From NCBI RefSeq assembly GCF_027923405.1, contig NZ_BQYI01000001.1, positions 2,024,501 to 2,088,500 on the forward strand: a stretch of DNA of 64,000 nucleotides. Direction: 5' to 3'. The DNA is from Paenibacillus sp. YYML68. GTDB taxonomy: Bacteria; Bacillota; Bacilli; Paenibacillales; NBRC-103111. Below are positions 1-9,414 of this stretch, piece by piece. Numbering within the stretch: the stretch's first letter is position 1; every line of letters starts with the position of its first letter. The position numbers were made by a program, and so were the translations under genes. The notes beneath the pieces were generated by a model. That model was given only the letters and a program-made list of their open reading frames with translations. It had not been told where the DNA came from and did not search any database.

Positions 1-2
1 CT

Positions 3-524
3 GGACAAGAAAGCTTTTCATATTCGATTGAAGCAATTTGGCAAGGTTTAAAGATATTTGATGGAAAAATTGATTCAGATATGTTTCATAAGAAGCCGTA
101 TAAAAGGCCTTTGGAAGCGGAGCAAACCGAATACAGCTACAGTGATACAGTATTTTGTTACAAAAACTATATCATTGATATCGTAACTGCAAGATTTCTT
201 ATTTATTTACCATCATATCTTTATTTGTTGGATAGAATATTACCTCAAGATTTGTGTAATGAAATTTTTAAATATCTTCAATGTGATTGCGATATCATCT
301 TCTATGATTGGGATAGTAACTTTGATATTTATAATAAATTTGAATCATTCAGTCATTCTGCTATTCTTACATCTTGGTTTAATGGAACATTGGAAAAGGA
401 TTTTCTTTATGATCTTACTAAAATAAAATTGGAAGCTGGAATTAATGAAAAAATGAATCTAGATTTAACTCGATATTTGAATGTACATCAAAAATCAAGG
501 GGTATTCTTAATGAAATTATCTGA
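3..524 (+). CDS. Hypothetical protein, 5' end outside window
   Basis: The reading frame is already open at the first bases of the window, so the gene starts upstream; at least 173 codons are visible, ending in TGA. An internal ATG exists at 81, but sequence before it (GQESFSYSIEAIWQGLKIF) looks like genuine protein. I do not recognise the family. The visible part is soluble, rich in aromatic and acidic residues, with no membrane segment. Codon use is very AT-rich like the next genes. Its last 14 bases overlap the start of the adenylate-forming enzyme, so it probably belongs to the same transcript. Confidence 0.7.
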   Translation, partial: GQESFSYSIEAIWQGLKIFDGKIDSDMFHKKPYKRPLEAEQTEYSYSDTVFCYKNYIIDIVTARFLIYLPSYLYLLDRILPQDLCNEIFKYLQCDCDIIFYDWDSNFDIYNKFESFSHSAILTSWFNGTLEKDFLYDLTKIKLEAGINEKMNLDLTRYLNVHQKSRGILNEII

Positions 525-1905
525 AGACATAGCAAGAAACATGTACTGGAAACTGCAAGATTTAAGGGGTAAGTCTGATATAGCAAAAAGATTGCAAATT
601 TTAAGAAAAACCCAGCACATGAGACCTGAAGAAATAAAGACATTGCAATTTGATAAATTATTGACTATTTTAAAACATGCTTATAATACAGTGCCGTACT
701 ATAAACAGATATTTCAGGAAAGAGGAATTTCGCCCCATGATTTTAACTGTTTTGAGGATATGCAACAGATTCCTCTGTTAACACGTGATTTATTGCGATC
801 GAAACAGAATGAATTGATATCTACAGAAGCTGACTTTGCTACTATTCAAAATAACTATAGCAGTGGATCCACAGGAGTGAGAGCAGAATTTAAACAAGAT
901 TTAAATTTTCGATTATGGATGAGAGCCCATCAGATTAGAACTTATGAGTGGTGTAACGATTGGCAACTAGGCAATCCATTCGTATTGTTATGGGGCTCAG
1001 AGATTTATTGGTCTTATAAACGAGTACTCGATATGATCGATAACTTTCTGACAAATAGAAGAGAATTTAATACGTTTAATTTAAGTAATGATCTGATAAA
1101 TAAGTTTTTAGATAAATTAATTACATTTAACCCGTATTTAGTAAGTACTTATACTAACGCAATGCATCTCATTGCCAAACGTGCCGAAGAACGAAATGTA
1201 ACTATTAAAGGCTTAAAAGCAATACAGGCGACATCTGAACCTGTGCCAACTGCTGTCAGAGATCGTATGAAGAAGGTGTTTGGCTGTGAAATTTATGATA
1301 AATATGGAATGAGAGAAAGTAATATTATTTCACATGAAAGTCCTCTTCACGATGGAATGTGTATTCAATCTGAAAATGTGTATGTTGAGTTTTTGAAACC
1401 AGATGGGTCCCCTTGTAAATATGGTGAAAAAGGAAAAGTAGTAGTCACAACTCTAAATAATTTGTCTATGCCATTAATTCGCTATGAAACTAGTGATTTG
1501 GCTGCTCCATTGGCTGGTTATTGTTCTTCTGGTATTGGTTTACCACGTATGACTTCAGTAACGGGTAGATTACAGGATCTTATTATTTCGCCCACTGGAT
1601 CCCATATTGATGCATATTTCTTTTCATATTTGATTATGAGATATCCTCAAATACATTGGTTCCAGGTTGTTCAATCGGAGCTAGAGCGACTGAATATTCA
1701 TTTATATGCACCAAATGGAATTATAACAGAGTTACGCAATGAAATTGTGGAGAGGATCCATCATCATACTGGATTTCCATTTAATATTGAATTTGAATTA
1801 TTGTCAGAAATGCCGATCTCTTCTACAGGGAAATTTAGGCTATGCGTTAGTGAATTGGGGAAGAGTTACTCTGAGATAGCAGCAACCGGAAGTGGAAAAT
1901 TATGA
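511..1905 (+). CDS. Phenylacetate-CoA ligase-like (PaaK/CapK) adenylate-forming enzyme
   Basis: Predicted to activate a carboxylic acid as its acyl-adenylate and pass it to CoA or another acceptor. Start chosen at 511 because AAGGGG lies 8 bases upstream; a longer frame from 481 lacks a site. Family marks in the 464-residue protein: phosphate loop YSSGSTG at about 116-122, YGMRES in place of the usual YGxTE motif, YETSDLA matching the usual YRTGDLA, TGRLQDLI, and a C-terminal STGKFR carrying the expected catalytic lysine. Such proteins are common in capsule and antibiotic clusters. It overlaps the ProRS-like gene by 4 bases (ATGA), implying coupled translation. Substrate unknown; an amino or hydroxy acid made by the cluster is a reasonable guess. 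Confidence 0.85.
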   Translation: MKLSEDIARNMYWKLQDLRGKSDIAKRLQILRKTQHMRPEEIKTLQFDKLLTILKHAYNTVPYYKQIFQERGISPHDFNCFEDMQQIPLLTRDLLRSKQNELISTEADFATIQNNYSSGSTGVRAEFKQDLNFRLWMRAHQIRTYEWCNDWQLGNPFVLLWGSEIYWSYKRVLDMIDNFLTNRREFNTFNLSNDLINKFLDKLITFNPYLVSTYTNAMHLIAKRAEERNVTIKGLKAIQATSEPVPTAVRDRMKKVFGCEIYDKYGMRESNIISHESPLHDGMCIQSENVYVEFLKPDGSPCKYGEKGKVVVTTLNNLSMPLIRYETSDLAAPLAGYCSSGIGLPRMTSVTGRLQDLIISPTGSHIDAYFFSYLIMRYPQIHWFQVVQSELERLNIHLYAPNGIITELRNEIVERIHHHTGFPFNIEFELLSEMPISSTGKFRLCVSELGKSYSEIAATGSGKL

Positions 1906-3467
1906 TCATTCCGGAGTGGTTAACTGATCATAAATACAAAGTTGAACCCCCGCCTGAGCGAGAACACGTAAATAATGTAAAGTGGACCCGGAAAGATGAG
2001 AATAGTAATGAGTTAATTATCGCTGATGGCAAAAAAAAATCCTTTAACATGGGGAAATTTTCTAAGGCGTTAAAAGTAAATGATGTGCTTGATAATGAGA
2101 CGATTACTTTACCTGGAAGTATGATCATCTTACCTTACGGGGTTAGACTCTTAGATCAATTTATTGCGATTGTTAAAAATACCTATAGGAAATACGCATT
2201 ACAAGAATATAATTATCCGGTCATTGCTCCAAAAGAGATTTATGAAAAGCAGTCCCAAATAATGAATTTGGAAAATAAATTATTATATGTGGGAACGTCT
2301 GGTGATTTTCTTAATCACTCGCCGAGAGGGATATTAAATCCAACTGGGGAAGCGACCATTTATACTCATTGGAGAACTTTGATAAGAACTAAAGAAGATC
2401 TACCGCTCAAGATGTATCGTAGAGCATCATATTTTCGACCCTTTTCAAAGGGGAAACATTCTGGTAGAAGTATATTTAAATCTCTTGAATCTGGAGATGT
2501 ATTCGAATTTCATCTTTGCTATCCTTCTTTGAAGGATTCTCTTGGGGAAATGGAACAATTTAAAATGATGCTGGATGAAATATCGAATATTATTTCTGTT
2601 CCTACTATTTGGAGTTTGAGGCCACCTTGGACAAATAACGAAAATATTGCGCACTGGACTATTGGAGGTGATGTTCCATTACCATTGGGTAACACTGTTC
2701 AGACATGCTGCTTATATAATCAAGGTCAAATTTTCTCGGAGAAATTTGATATTAAATATAAACAAGGAAATGAATATATTCACACTTCACATATTACCGG
2801 AGCAATTACAAGGCGAATCTTGTTAACTCATTTGTTACTAGGAATGAGAACCTCAGGAGATCTATTTTTGCATCCTAATATTGCTCCTGATCAAGTAAAT
2901 ATTTTATTTAGACCTGGATTAGAAGAAGATTGTCCTGAAGAGATTCAATACGTATATCAACAATTGCAGATAAGATCAATTAGAGTAAACTTCAAAAAGT
3001 TTATGAAGAAAAATGAGTTCATTAAAGAATTGAAATTGAATAAACGTTCAGGTGTCCCTGTTCAGGTAATAGTTTATGGGAAAAGAGAGGCGGATGAAAG
3101 AGTAAGAGTTATAATAATTCGCTCTGATACATTAGAAGAGGCTAATATTTCGGAAATGGATCTTTCTCAACTTCCATTCTTAGTTGAAGAGTTAATAGAT
3201 GAAATTGGAGCGTTTTATCAAAAAAGTGTGAGAGAGTTTTACAATCGTCAAGTCGTCTTTGCCGAAAATAAAGTAGAAGTCATTGAGTTTCTAGCAGAAA
3301 AAAAGGTCGTTAGTTGTCCTCTCGATTTCTCTAATGAAAAAGTATTAGAGATAGCGAATTATCATATGGGAGAAGTCCTTGGATTTGTTCATGAATCGGA
3401 AGAAAAAACTTGCGTCTTATCAGGTTCGAAGACGAAGTACATAGCTTATATTTCAGGTCGAATTTAA
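1902..3467 (+). CDS. Degenerate archaeal/eukaryotic-type prolyl-tRNA synthetase homologue
   Basis: 521 residues co-linear with class II ProRS of the archaeal/eukaryotic type. PTGE at 147-150 and the following DLPLK (166-170) match the PTSE...DLPL block. YFRPF (177-181) stands where motif 2 has F-R-x-E. GNTVQTCCLYNQGQIFSEKF (263-282) matches the GxxxQxATxHxLGQNFSxxF block, and LHPNIAPDQV (323-332) the LPPxIAPxQV block. A C-terminal segment ends like the ProRS zinc domain (KTCVLSGS for KCIYCGK), but most zinc cysteines are gone. The motif 2 glutamate and the HGD preceding the LPP block are altered. So this is a full-length derivative, probably repurposed to activate a proline-like amino acid or to ligate via aminoacyl-AMP/tRNA rather than for translation. 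Very AT-rich; coupled to the upstream gene. Confidence 0.75.
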   Translation: MIIPEWLTDHKYKVEPPPEREHVNNVKWTRKDENSNELIIADGKKKSFNMGKFSKALKVNDVLDNETITLPGSMIILPYGVRLLDQFIAIVKNTYRKYALQEYNYPVIAPKEIYEKQSQIMNLENKLLYVGTSGDFLNHSPRGILNPTGEATIYTHWRTLIRTKEDLPLKMYRRASYFRPFSKGKHSGRSIFKSLESGDVFEFHLCYPSLKDSLGEMEQFKMMLDEISNIISVPTIWSLRPPWTNNENIAHWTIGGDVPLPLGNTVQTCCLYNQGQIFSEKFDIKYKQGNEYIHTSHITGAITRRILLTHLLLGMRTSGDLFLHPNIAPDQVNILFRPGLEEDCPEEIQYVYQQLQIRSIRVNFKKFMKKNEFIKELKLNKRSGVPVQVIVYGKREADERVRVIIIRSDTLEEANISEMDLSQLPFLVEELIDEIGAFYQKSVREFYNRQVVFAENKVEVIEFLAEKKVVSCPLDFSNEKVLEIANYHMGEVLGFVHESEEKTCVLSGSKTKYIAYISGRI

Positions 3468-3488
3468 GATGAAGGGAGCCTTACTTTT

Positions 3489-4004
3489 TTGAAGATTATT
3501 GTCATTACAGGTGCCCCTGGCGTAGGAAAAACGGAAACAGGCAGACAACTCGTAAATTTATATCAAAGCAATTCAGCGTGGATTGATACTGATGCTTTTG
3601 CTAGTATAAGTCCTTTTGTAATTAACGATGAGTTTTATAAACTTGCGGGAAATAATTTGAAATCATGCATTAATAATTATTATCAATGGGGAATAGAAAA
3701 TTTAATTATTAGCGGTGTTATTTTACCCGGTGGTATTTATGACCAGATTACTCAAATCCGCAATGAGGAAGTATATACTTGGAAATTCTATTTTTTAAAT
3801 GCGGAAATGGAAATAATAAGAAATAGAATCGTAAATGATTATAAACCTCAGGATGCAGAACAAAGATTGAGTTGGTTACATTTAAATGATAACAGTAATG
3901 AGTTGCCAAACTGTAGAGTAATTAATAACTCGAATAAGACAATAAAAGAAGTAGCTATGGAAATATTCACTTATGAAAATTTTCAAGCAGAAAAGGGAGC
4001 ATAG
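3489..4004 (+). CDS. P-loop kinase-like protein
   Basis: 171-residue small P-loop NTPase. Walker A is GAPGVGKT at about residues 7-14; WIDTD at about 35-39 resembles the acidic strand of shikimate/gluconate-type kinases. Start is TTG at 3489, about 10 bases after GAAGGGAG; no better ATG exists. Probably phosphorylates a small molecule of the cluster, but the substrate cannot be read from sequence. It sits 21 bases after the ProRS-like gene and 9 bases before the dehydrogenase. Confidence 0.7.
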   Translation: MKIIVITGAPGVGKTETGRQLVNLYQSNSAWIDTDAFASISPFVINDEFYKLAGNNLKSCINNYYQWGIENLIISGVILPGGIYDQITQIRNEEVYTWKFYFLNAEMEIIRNRIVNDYKPQDAEQRLSWLHLNDNSNELPNCRVINNSNKTIKEVAMEIFTYENFQAEKGA

Positions 4005-4013
4005 GGTGATGAC

Positions 4014-5087
4014 ATGGTCGCAAATACCCAACATGTAAAACTAGACATTCATTACGTACAACAAGTATTAAGGGAAATATTACAAACCTTTGGCGCAACA
4101 CCTAACATAGCAGAACAAGTTTCACTTTCACTATTAAGAAGTGAGTTTGATGGTTACCCTTCACATGGACTGATTCGATTACCCGATTACATAAATGCAG
4201 TAAGGAATAAAGAAATTGATCCGACGATCATTCCGACATCTCAGCGACTTCATGATTATTCTAGTATTGTTAATGGACAAAGAGGATTTGGAACCTTAGC
4301 GGCAACAAAAGTTGCTGAGGAAATTATTGAGTTATTAAAAGATAGCCATGTTGCGATCGTTAGTCTAATTAATTCTAACCATATTGGAAGACTAGCACAT
4401 ATAATTTCTCCAATAGTCAAGCAAGGATATATTGGATTAGGCTTCATTAATTATATGGGAGCTGGCCAAAATGTAGCGCCATGGGGAGGATTAGATGGGA
4501 GGCTTTGTACGAATCCCATCACAATGGGGTTCCCATTAGGTGGATCAGACCCTATTTTGGTAGATATGACTACAAGTATTGTTTCAGAAGGGAAGATCCG
4601 TTGTTATCATATGGAATCAAAGGCAGTACCGGAGGGCTGGTTAATGAATGAGCATGGTGAACCAGAACTTGATCCATCTAATCTTTATAAGAAGCCATGT
4701 GCAACTACCATTATGCCGTTTGGAGCTGAATTTGGATATAAAGGATTTGCCCTTGGGTTAGCAACGGAAATTCTTGCCGGAATTTTAACCGGTGCTGGCT
4801 TTGCAAGACCAAATGTGTCGACTGGTGGAAATGGAGGTCTCTTTATTGGTTTAAGAGCAGACATATTTGGAAGGAGTCGTGAAGGGGTCATAAACGAAAT
4901 TGATGAATTAATAGCATATTTAAAAACATCACGATTAGCCCCAGGATTCGAATCAATCAGATTTCCAGGCGAAGGAACCTCAGAACGGATCTTGCAAAAC
5001 CAAATTAAAGGAAGTCTGGTAATTAATAAAACGTTATGGGAAGAAATAGTGAGTTTGAGTGCTAGAAAAGAGGAGAAGGGCATATGA
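4014..5087 (+). CDS. Ldh_2-family NAD(P)H-dependent dehydrogenase
   Basis: 357 residues of the malate / L-sulfolactate / delta1-piperideine-2-carboxylate reductase fold (Ldh_2). Visible marks are the early SLLRSEFDGYPSHGLIRLP block with the conserved Ser-His-Gly, NHIGRL, and the later FGYKGFALG and GGNGGLFIGL regions. The family reduces 2-oxo acids or cyclic imines (delta1-pyrroline-2-carboxylate to proline, delta1-piperideine-2-carboxylate to pipecolate). Directly upstream of, and 4 bases overlapping, a pyruvate-type aldolase, so its substrate may be the aldol product, as open oxo acid or cyclised imine. Length is normal and no lesion is visible. Confidence 0.82.
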   Translation: MVANTQHVKLDIHYVQQVLREILQTFGATPNIAEQVSLSLLRSEFDGYPSHGLIRLPDYINAVRNKEIDPTIIPTSQRLHDYSSIVNGQRGFGTLAATKVAEEIIELLKDSHVAIVSLINSNHIGRLAHIISPIVKQGYIGLGFINYMGAGQNVAPWGGLDGRLCTNPITMGFPLGGSDPILVDMTTSIVSEGKIRCYHMESKAVPEGWLMNEHGEPELDPSNLYKKPCATTIMPFGAEFGYKGFALGLATEILAGILTGAGFARPNVSTGGNGGLFIGLRADIFGRSREGVINEIDELIAYLKTSRLAPGFESIRFPGEGTSERILQNQIKGSLVINKTLWEEIVSLSARKEEKGI

Positions 5088-5848
5088 CAAATCTTACAAA
5101 AAAGACATTAGAAATGGGTTTGACTACTTACGGAGTTTTTCTATTAACAAGTAATAGTGTTGTTTCTGAGATTTTTGCGCTTAGCGACTTTCAGTGGGTT
5201 GTTATGGACATGGAGGCTTCCACTGCAAGTAAAAAGGATATTATGTTAATGCTACAAAGTATGAACGGTTCAACGGTTTCTCCATTTGTAAGGGTACCAA
5301 ATTTGGAAAAACATATAATTGAAAGCGTGCTTGACATCGGTTGTTCGGGAGTACTAGTACCTAAAATAAATAATGCAAAAGAGGCAGCTTTAGCTGTTGA
5401 AGCATGTTTTTATCCACCCAAAGGGACTCGAGGGATTAACCCGGTTAGGGCGTCAAAGTATTTTCATAATATTGAGAAATATCTGAGAATTTCGAACAGG
5501 GAAACCCTATGCATGGTACAAATCGAATCACAAGAAGGTGTTGAGAATGCCCACAACATTGCTACTGTTGATGGTGTAGATGTAGTTTTTATTGGTTGTG
5601 GTGATTTGGCATCTTCATTGGGGCAACCAGGAGTGGTAACAGGAGAAAAAATGGATAATGCGAGAAGGAAAGTGCTGTTAGCTACGTTAGAGGCAGGTAA
5701 AATACCTGGAATTTTTGCTTATAGTTTGGAGCTAGCTGAGATTTATGCTAAAGAAGGGTTTAAATTTATTGCAGTTGGCAATGATATTAAGTTTCTTCAA
5801 CAAGCAATAAAATTTAACATCGACAAAATTGAGAATTTTATCAGATAA
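5084..5848 (+). CDS. HpcH/HpaI-family aldolase
   Basis: 254-residue class II (metal-dependent) aldolase of the HpcH/HpaI family, which joins or splits pyruvate (or oxaloacetate) and an aldehyde. Marks: VVMDMEAS in the position of the usual DxEH strand, VRVPNLEKHIIESVLDIGCS followed by GVLVPKI, YPPKGTRG, the metal-site segment QIESQEG, and FIGCGDLASSLG matching FIGxxDLxxSLG. The usual histidine after the DxE motif is replaced, so activity may be altered. Starts on the ATGA shared with the dehydrogenase stop. In context it likely builds a carbon chain by pyruvate aldol addition (inference). Confidence 0.83.
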   Translation: MTNLTKKTLEMGLTTYGVFLLTSNSVVSEIFALSDFQWVVMDMEASTASKKDIMLMLQSMNGSTVSPFVRVPNLEKHIIESVLDIGCSGVLVPKINNAKEAALAVEACFYPPKGTRGINPVRASKYFHNIEKYLRISNRETLCMVQIESQEGVENAHNIATVDGVDVVFIGCGDLASSLGQPGVVTGEKMDNARRKVLLATLEAGKIPGIFAYSLELAEIYAKEGFKFIAVGNDIKFLQQAIKFNIDKIENFIR

Positions 5849-5859
5849 GAGAGGATTGT

Positions 5860-6390
5860 ATGCATACGGAAAGCAATATTGAATCTGCAATACTAATTAG
5901 ACAACTAACTTCGGATGATGTGATTAGTTATAAAAGCATTCGTCTTCAAGCATTAGGTATAAAGCCTGAAGCGTTTTATCGAACATTAGAAGAAGAAGAA
6001 ATAAAAACGTTAGAGGATTATTCAAAACTATTAAAAGAACGCAGTAAGGAAAATAATTTTTTACTTGGGGCTTTCCTAGATGGTCAATTAGCCGGCACTA
6101 TTGGATTTCATAATTATGAGGAAGGAAATTTGCGTCATAAGGGATATATATATGGCTTATATGTTATAGAAATGAATTTAAAGATGAAATTTATGCAGAA
6201 ATTAATCGAAGAAGTAATTTCGAGGGTAAAGCAATTAAGATATATAAGACAAATAATAGCTACAACCGTACTTATTGAAGAATTACAAGAGTACAAAAAT
6301 TTGGGATTTATTTGCCACGGAATTGCTCCACAATCTGTGGCAAACCAATCCAGTTTTTCAGATGAGTTTTTATTAAATTTTGTTATATAA
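5860..6390 (+). CDS. GNAT-family N-acetyltransferase
   Basis: 176 residues: opens with IRQLTSDDVISYKSIRLQAL typical of GNAT strand 1/helix 1, contains LGAFLDGQLAGTIGF (strands 2-3), YGLYVIEMNLK as a degenerate acetyl-CoA loop region, and a C-terminal NLGFICHGI strand. The canonical Q/RxxGxG/A acetyl-CoA loop is poorly conserved (MNLKMKFMQKL), so activity is uncertain. In an antibiotic-type cluster this could be a tailoring or self-protecting acetylase. It lies 11 bases after the aldolase and 29 bases before the ProRS ruin. Confidence 0.7.
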   Translation: MHTESNIESAILIRQLTSDDVISYKSIRLQALGIKPEAFYRTLEEEEIKTLEDYSKLLKERSKENNFLLGAFLDGQLAGTIGFHNYEEGNLRHKGYIYGLYVIEMNLKMKFMQKLIEEVISRVKQLRYIRQIIATTVLIEELQEYKNLGFICHGIAPQSVANQSSFSDEFLLNFVI

Positions 6391-6413
6391 AATGAATTTT
6401 TCGACACTTCTAG

Positions 6414-6780
<367 letters not shown>

Positions 6781-6794
<14 letters not shown>

Positions 6795-6969
6795 GGATGT
6801 GGAGACGCAATTGCTTCAAGAAATATTTCAATTGCTACAGCAGGTAAGAAGAATAATGCCAAATAACACTAATGAGAGAAATGAATGGTACGAAAAGCTA
6901 AGAATATTTGAAAAGAAAATTTCTAATAATATATCGAAAGCCAAGGAGGAAACTTATGAAACTAAGTAA
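6781..6969 (+). CDS. Small hypothetical protein
   Basis: A 62-residue frame with TTG start at 6781, about 9 bases after AAGGGGG. It is charged and Gln/Glu-rich, probably helical (QLLQEIFQLLQQVRRI), and overlaps the next gene start by 14 bases. It is not recognised as any family. It may be a real small protein or part of the decayed region; the good ribosome binding site slightly favours the former. Confidence 0.4.
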
Positions 6970-8575
6970 TGAACATACTCTTTTATTACAGTTTGCTAGA
7001 GAAATGGCTGAAAATTCAAGCAATGTAAAAAACGAAGTCACACAAGAAATTAATTGGGAATATATGATTGAGTTAGCTAGACAAAAAAGAGTTTATCCGA
7101 TGTTTTATCACTATATAAAAGAAAATATACCAATTGAGTATCGAGAGCTCTATGATAAGACTTACCAAGATCATGTTGAAAAAGTGAAATTTTTAATTCA
7201 AGAAATGAAAGAACTGACTCAACAAACAAGTAATGACAAAATTATAATGATTTTTCTGAAAGGGATTGTTTTATCGAATATTTTATATGGCGATTCTTTT
7301 ACCAGACATGTCGGAGATGTTGATACTTTGATTAATCAAAGTGATATCGAATACATTGATCATATGTTAAGAAGCAATGGCTACATACAACTAGCCAGTG
7401 TAGACGGGAAAGTTGAAGAAACTCCATTTCCAATATTAAAGAGTTGGAGCCATCACGAATATTTTGGCTATCATAAAAAAATGCAAAATGGACGAACTGT
7501 AGAATTGGAGGTACAAAGGTTTTTACATCAAACTGTAAAAAATGAATTTATAGGTTGCTTTTTAGAGGCGACTCAAGTTATCACTATTGATAATATCGAT
7601 ATTATGACATTGGATCAACCACATACTTTTTTGGCAATTTGTGAGAATGCGTATTACAATGCTGAAACTGCAAACTTACCAAGCTTAGCAGAGTATATCG
7701 ACATTTATAATTACATTAAAAAATACAATCCTGATTGGGATGAAATAAAGGAATTGGCTGTTAAGTATAATATATTAACAGAAATGAATTATGTCTTTAA
7801 AGCTTTCAGTTCGATATATCCACAATTTCTGGATCAAGAAATAATTGATAAGTTTAATAATAAAAGGGACAATACTAAAAAAGTTTTTTTACAATGGAAG
7901 GATACTTTTATTAATAGACTATTTCTATATGATTTTAATAGATATCAAATTGAAATATTTAAAATGAGAAAAGCATTTGCTTACAGTGGTGAGAATGACT
8001 CTTATAAAACACCACATCAAGTGAAAAAGCTTAACGAAGTCCAACTTATGGATATAAATGCTTATAAAGAACTACATATCGAGAAGTATAATTCGACGCT
8101 TCATTATTTAACAGCATACGACAACGAAAATCTTTATTTTTATTTCTCTTTCAATAATCAGTTTTTCGCGGAAGGAAAAGAAACCCATTTACTGATTGAC
8201 TTTATTGATCGTGATGTACATAGTGATTTATTTTACAAACATGAAATTTGTATAAATTGTGATAAGCTTGATGGATATACGATGTTTACATCAAATATAA
8301 AAATGGTTGAAAACTGGGTTTGTCCGGTAACGTCTTCTAAAGATGCTAGAACACAAAAATTCAAAAGTGTATTAATAGAAAGAGATAACATCAAGATTAT
8401 GGAAGTGAAGATTAAATTAGATGATATAGGCATAGAGCCAGATAGTGGTTTTAGTATGTTAGCATACAATGTAAGCATCGATGAAAAAGTTTACTCAAAT
8501 GTCAAACATAAAATAGCTTCACATATTCATAATTTCAATACTTCGGCTAACCTGCCGGTTTTAAAAATTGGTTAG
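6956..8575 (+). CDS. Nucleotidyltransferase-like (NTP_transf_5) protein with C-terminal beta-sandwich domain
   Basis: Start at 6956: AAGGAGG lies 6 bases upstream, whereas the longer frame from 6908 has none. The N-terminal ~340 residues look like the NTP_transf_5 family: FLKGIVLSNILYG followed by the HVGDVDTLI metal-binding Asp-x-Asp, then a helical region. The C-terminal ~160 residues (from about LHYLTAYDNENLYFYFSF) resemble a CBM9/DOMON-like beta-sandwich. Members of NTP_transf_5 occur in natural-product and polysaccharide clusters with mostly unknown chemistry; nucleotidyl transfer to a small molecule or peptide is the family expectation. Ends 20 bases before the thymidylate-kinase-like gene. 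Confidence 0.65.
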   Translation: MKLSNEHTLLLQFAREMAENSSNVKNEVTQEINWEYMIELARQKRVYPMFYHYIKENIPIEYRELYDKTYQDHVEKVKFLIQEMKELTQQTSNDKIIMIFLKGIVLSNILYGDSFTRHVGDVDTLINQSDIEYIDHMLRSNGYIQLASVDGKVEETPFPILKSWSHHEYFGYHKKMQNGRTVELEVQRFLHQTVKNEFIGCFLEATQVITIDNIDIMTLDQPHTFLAICENAYYNAETANLPSLAEYIDIYNYIKKYNPDWDEIKELAVKYNILTEMNYVFKAFSSIYPQFLDQEIIDKFNNKRDNTKKVFLQWKDTFINRLFLYDFNRYQIEIFKMRKAFAYSGENDSYKTPHQVKKLNEVQLMDINAYKELHIEKYNSTLHYLTAYDNENLYFYFSFNNQFFAEGKETHLLIDFIDRDVHSDLFYKHEICINCDKLDGYTMFTSNIKMVENWVCPVTSSKDARTQKFKSVLIERDNIKIMEVKIKLDDIGIEPDSGFSMLAYNVSIDEKVYSNVKHKIASHIHNFNTSANLPVLKIG

Positions 8576-8595
8576 AAAAATTTAGGAGTGGTCTA

Positions 8596-9234
8596 ATGCA
8601 GAAAGGATTTCACATAGCTTTTTCGGGAACTGACGGGTCTGGTAAGTCTACTCAAGCTGGTTTTCTATTTAAGAAAATGAAAAATGCTAACTATCCCACA
8701 TATTTTGCAGAGAACAATGATATATTTTCGTATAACATTCTTCAAAATTTAACAGCGAAAAAGCAACAAGTTTATTTTAGAAATTTAATTGGTATGGATA
8801 ATTCTGAATTGGTTATGACTTTCGATGCACTTAGAGACTATTTGACCGATATTTTGCCGAACCTATGCATAGGCAATAATGTGATTGTCCCAAGGTCAAA
8901 TTTTGACCGGATTGCAAAAGCGAAATTGTTTGATTGCAGTAATGTAGATATAATTGAAATGCTACATACCTCGCTTTGTTCGCTAGCGGATCTGCATTTT
9001 TTTATAGATGTTCCTCCCATTATAGCTATACAGAGGATTAATGAGCGAGGAATAGATACTGAGGATTTAACTATCATTCAAAAATACTATAGTATTCTTA
9101 AAAAGATGGAAAACGAATACAATTGGATCAATATTGACGGCACAAAAAGTAAAGATCAAGTCCATAGTCAAATCTGGGAAATTGTACAAAGGTTTTTAAC
9201 TAATAAAGAAAAACTGCACAGAATGGAGAACTAA
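8596..9234 (+). CDS. Thymidylate-kinase-like P-loop protein
   Basis: 212 residues with Walker A GTDGSGKST (about 11-19), a DUF/Tmk-like PRSNFDR segment in place of the dTMP-kinase DRY motif, and LHFFIDVPPIIAIQRINERG matching the strand and lid arginine region of thymidylate kinases. Real Tmk proteins have similar length, but the substrate-binding DRY/S motif differs, so this is likely a paralogue acting on the cluster's metabolite. RBS TAGGAGTGG precedes ATG 8596. Last gene of the AT-rich block. Confidence 0.72.
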   Translation: MQKGFHIAFSGTDGSGKSTQAGFLFKKMKNANYPTYFAENNDIFSYNILQNLTAKKQQVYFRNLIGMDNSELVMTFDALRDYLTDILPNLCIGNNVIVPRSNFDRIAKAKLFDCSNVDIIEMLHTSLCSLADLHFFIDVPPIIAIQRINERGIDTEDLTIIQKYYSILKKMENEYNWINIDGTKSKDQVHSQIWEIVQRFLTNKEKLHRMEN

Positions 9235-9406
9235 ATGAGTAATTAACTACAAGTAAAAGAGTTCGAAGATGAGAAAGATATCTTCATAGTAATCGGACTT
9301 CTTATTAAAACGGGTTTTATTATGCTTTTAGTTGCCGAGTGTATTAAATGATGACGATCTGCTTTGGATTGAAGAACGAATGGAAAAAAACGTGCAGGGC
9401 GTGAAT
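9235..9406 (+). other. Gap between AT-rich cluster and IS256 element
   Basis: No complete gene. A short open stretch on the plus strand just before the IS (containing the peptide DDDLLWIEERMEKNVQGVNS) looks protein-like and runs into the IS target site, so a broken gene may have existed here, but I do not recognise it. Confidence 0.35.
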
Positions 9407-9414
9407 TCGTGGTC

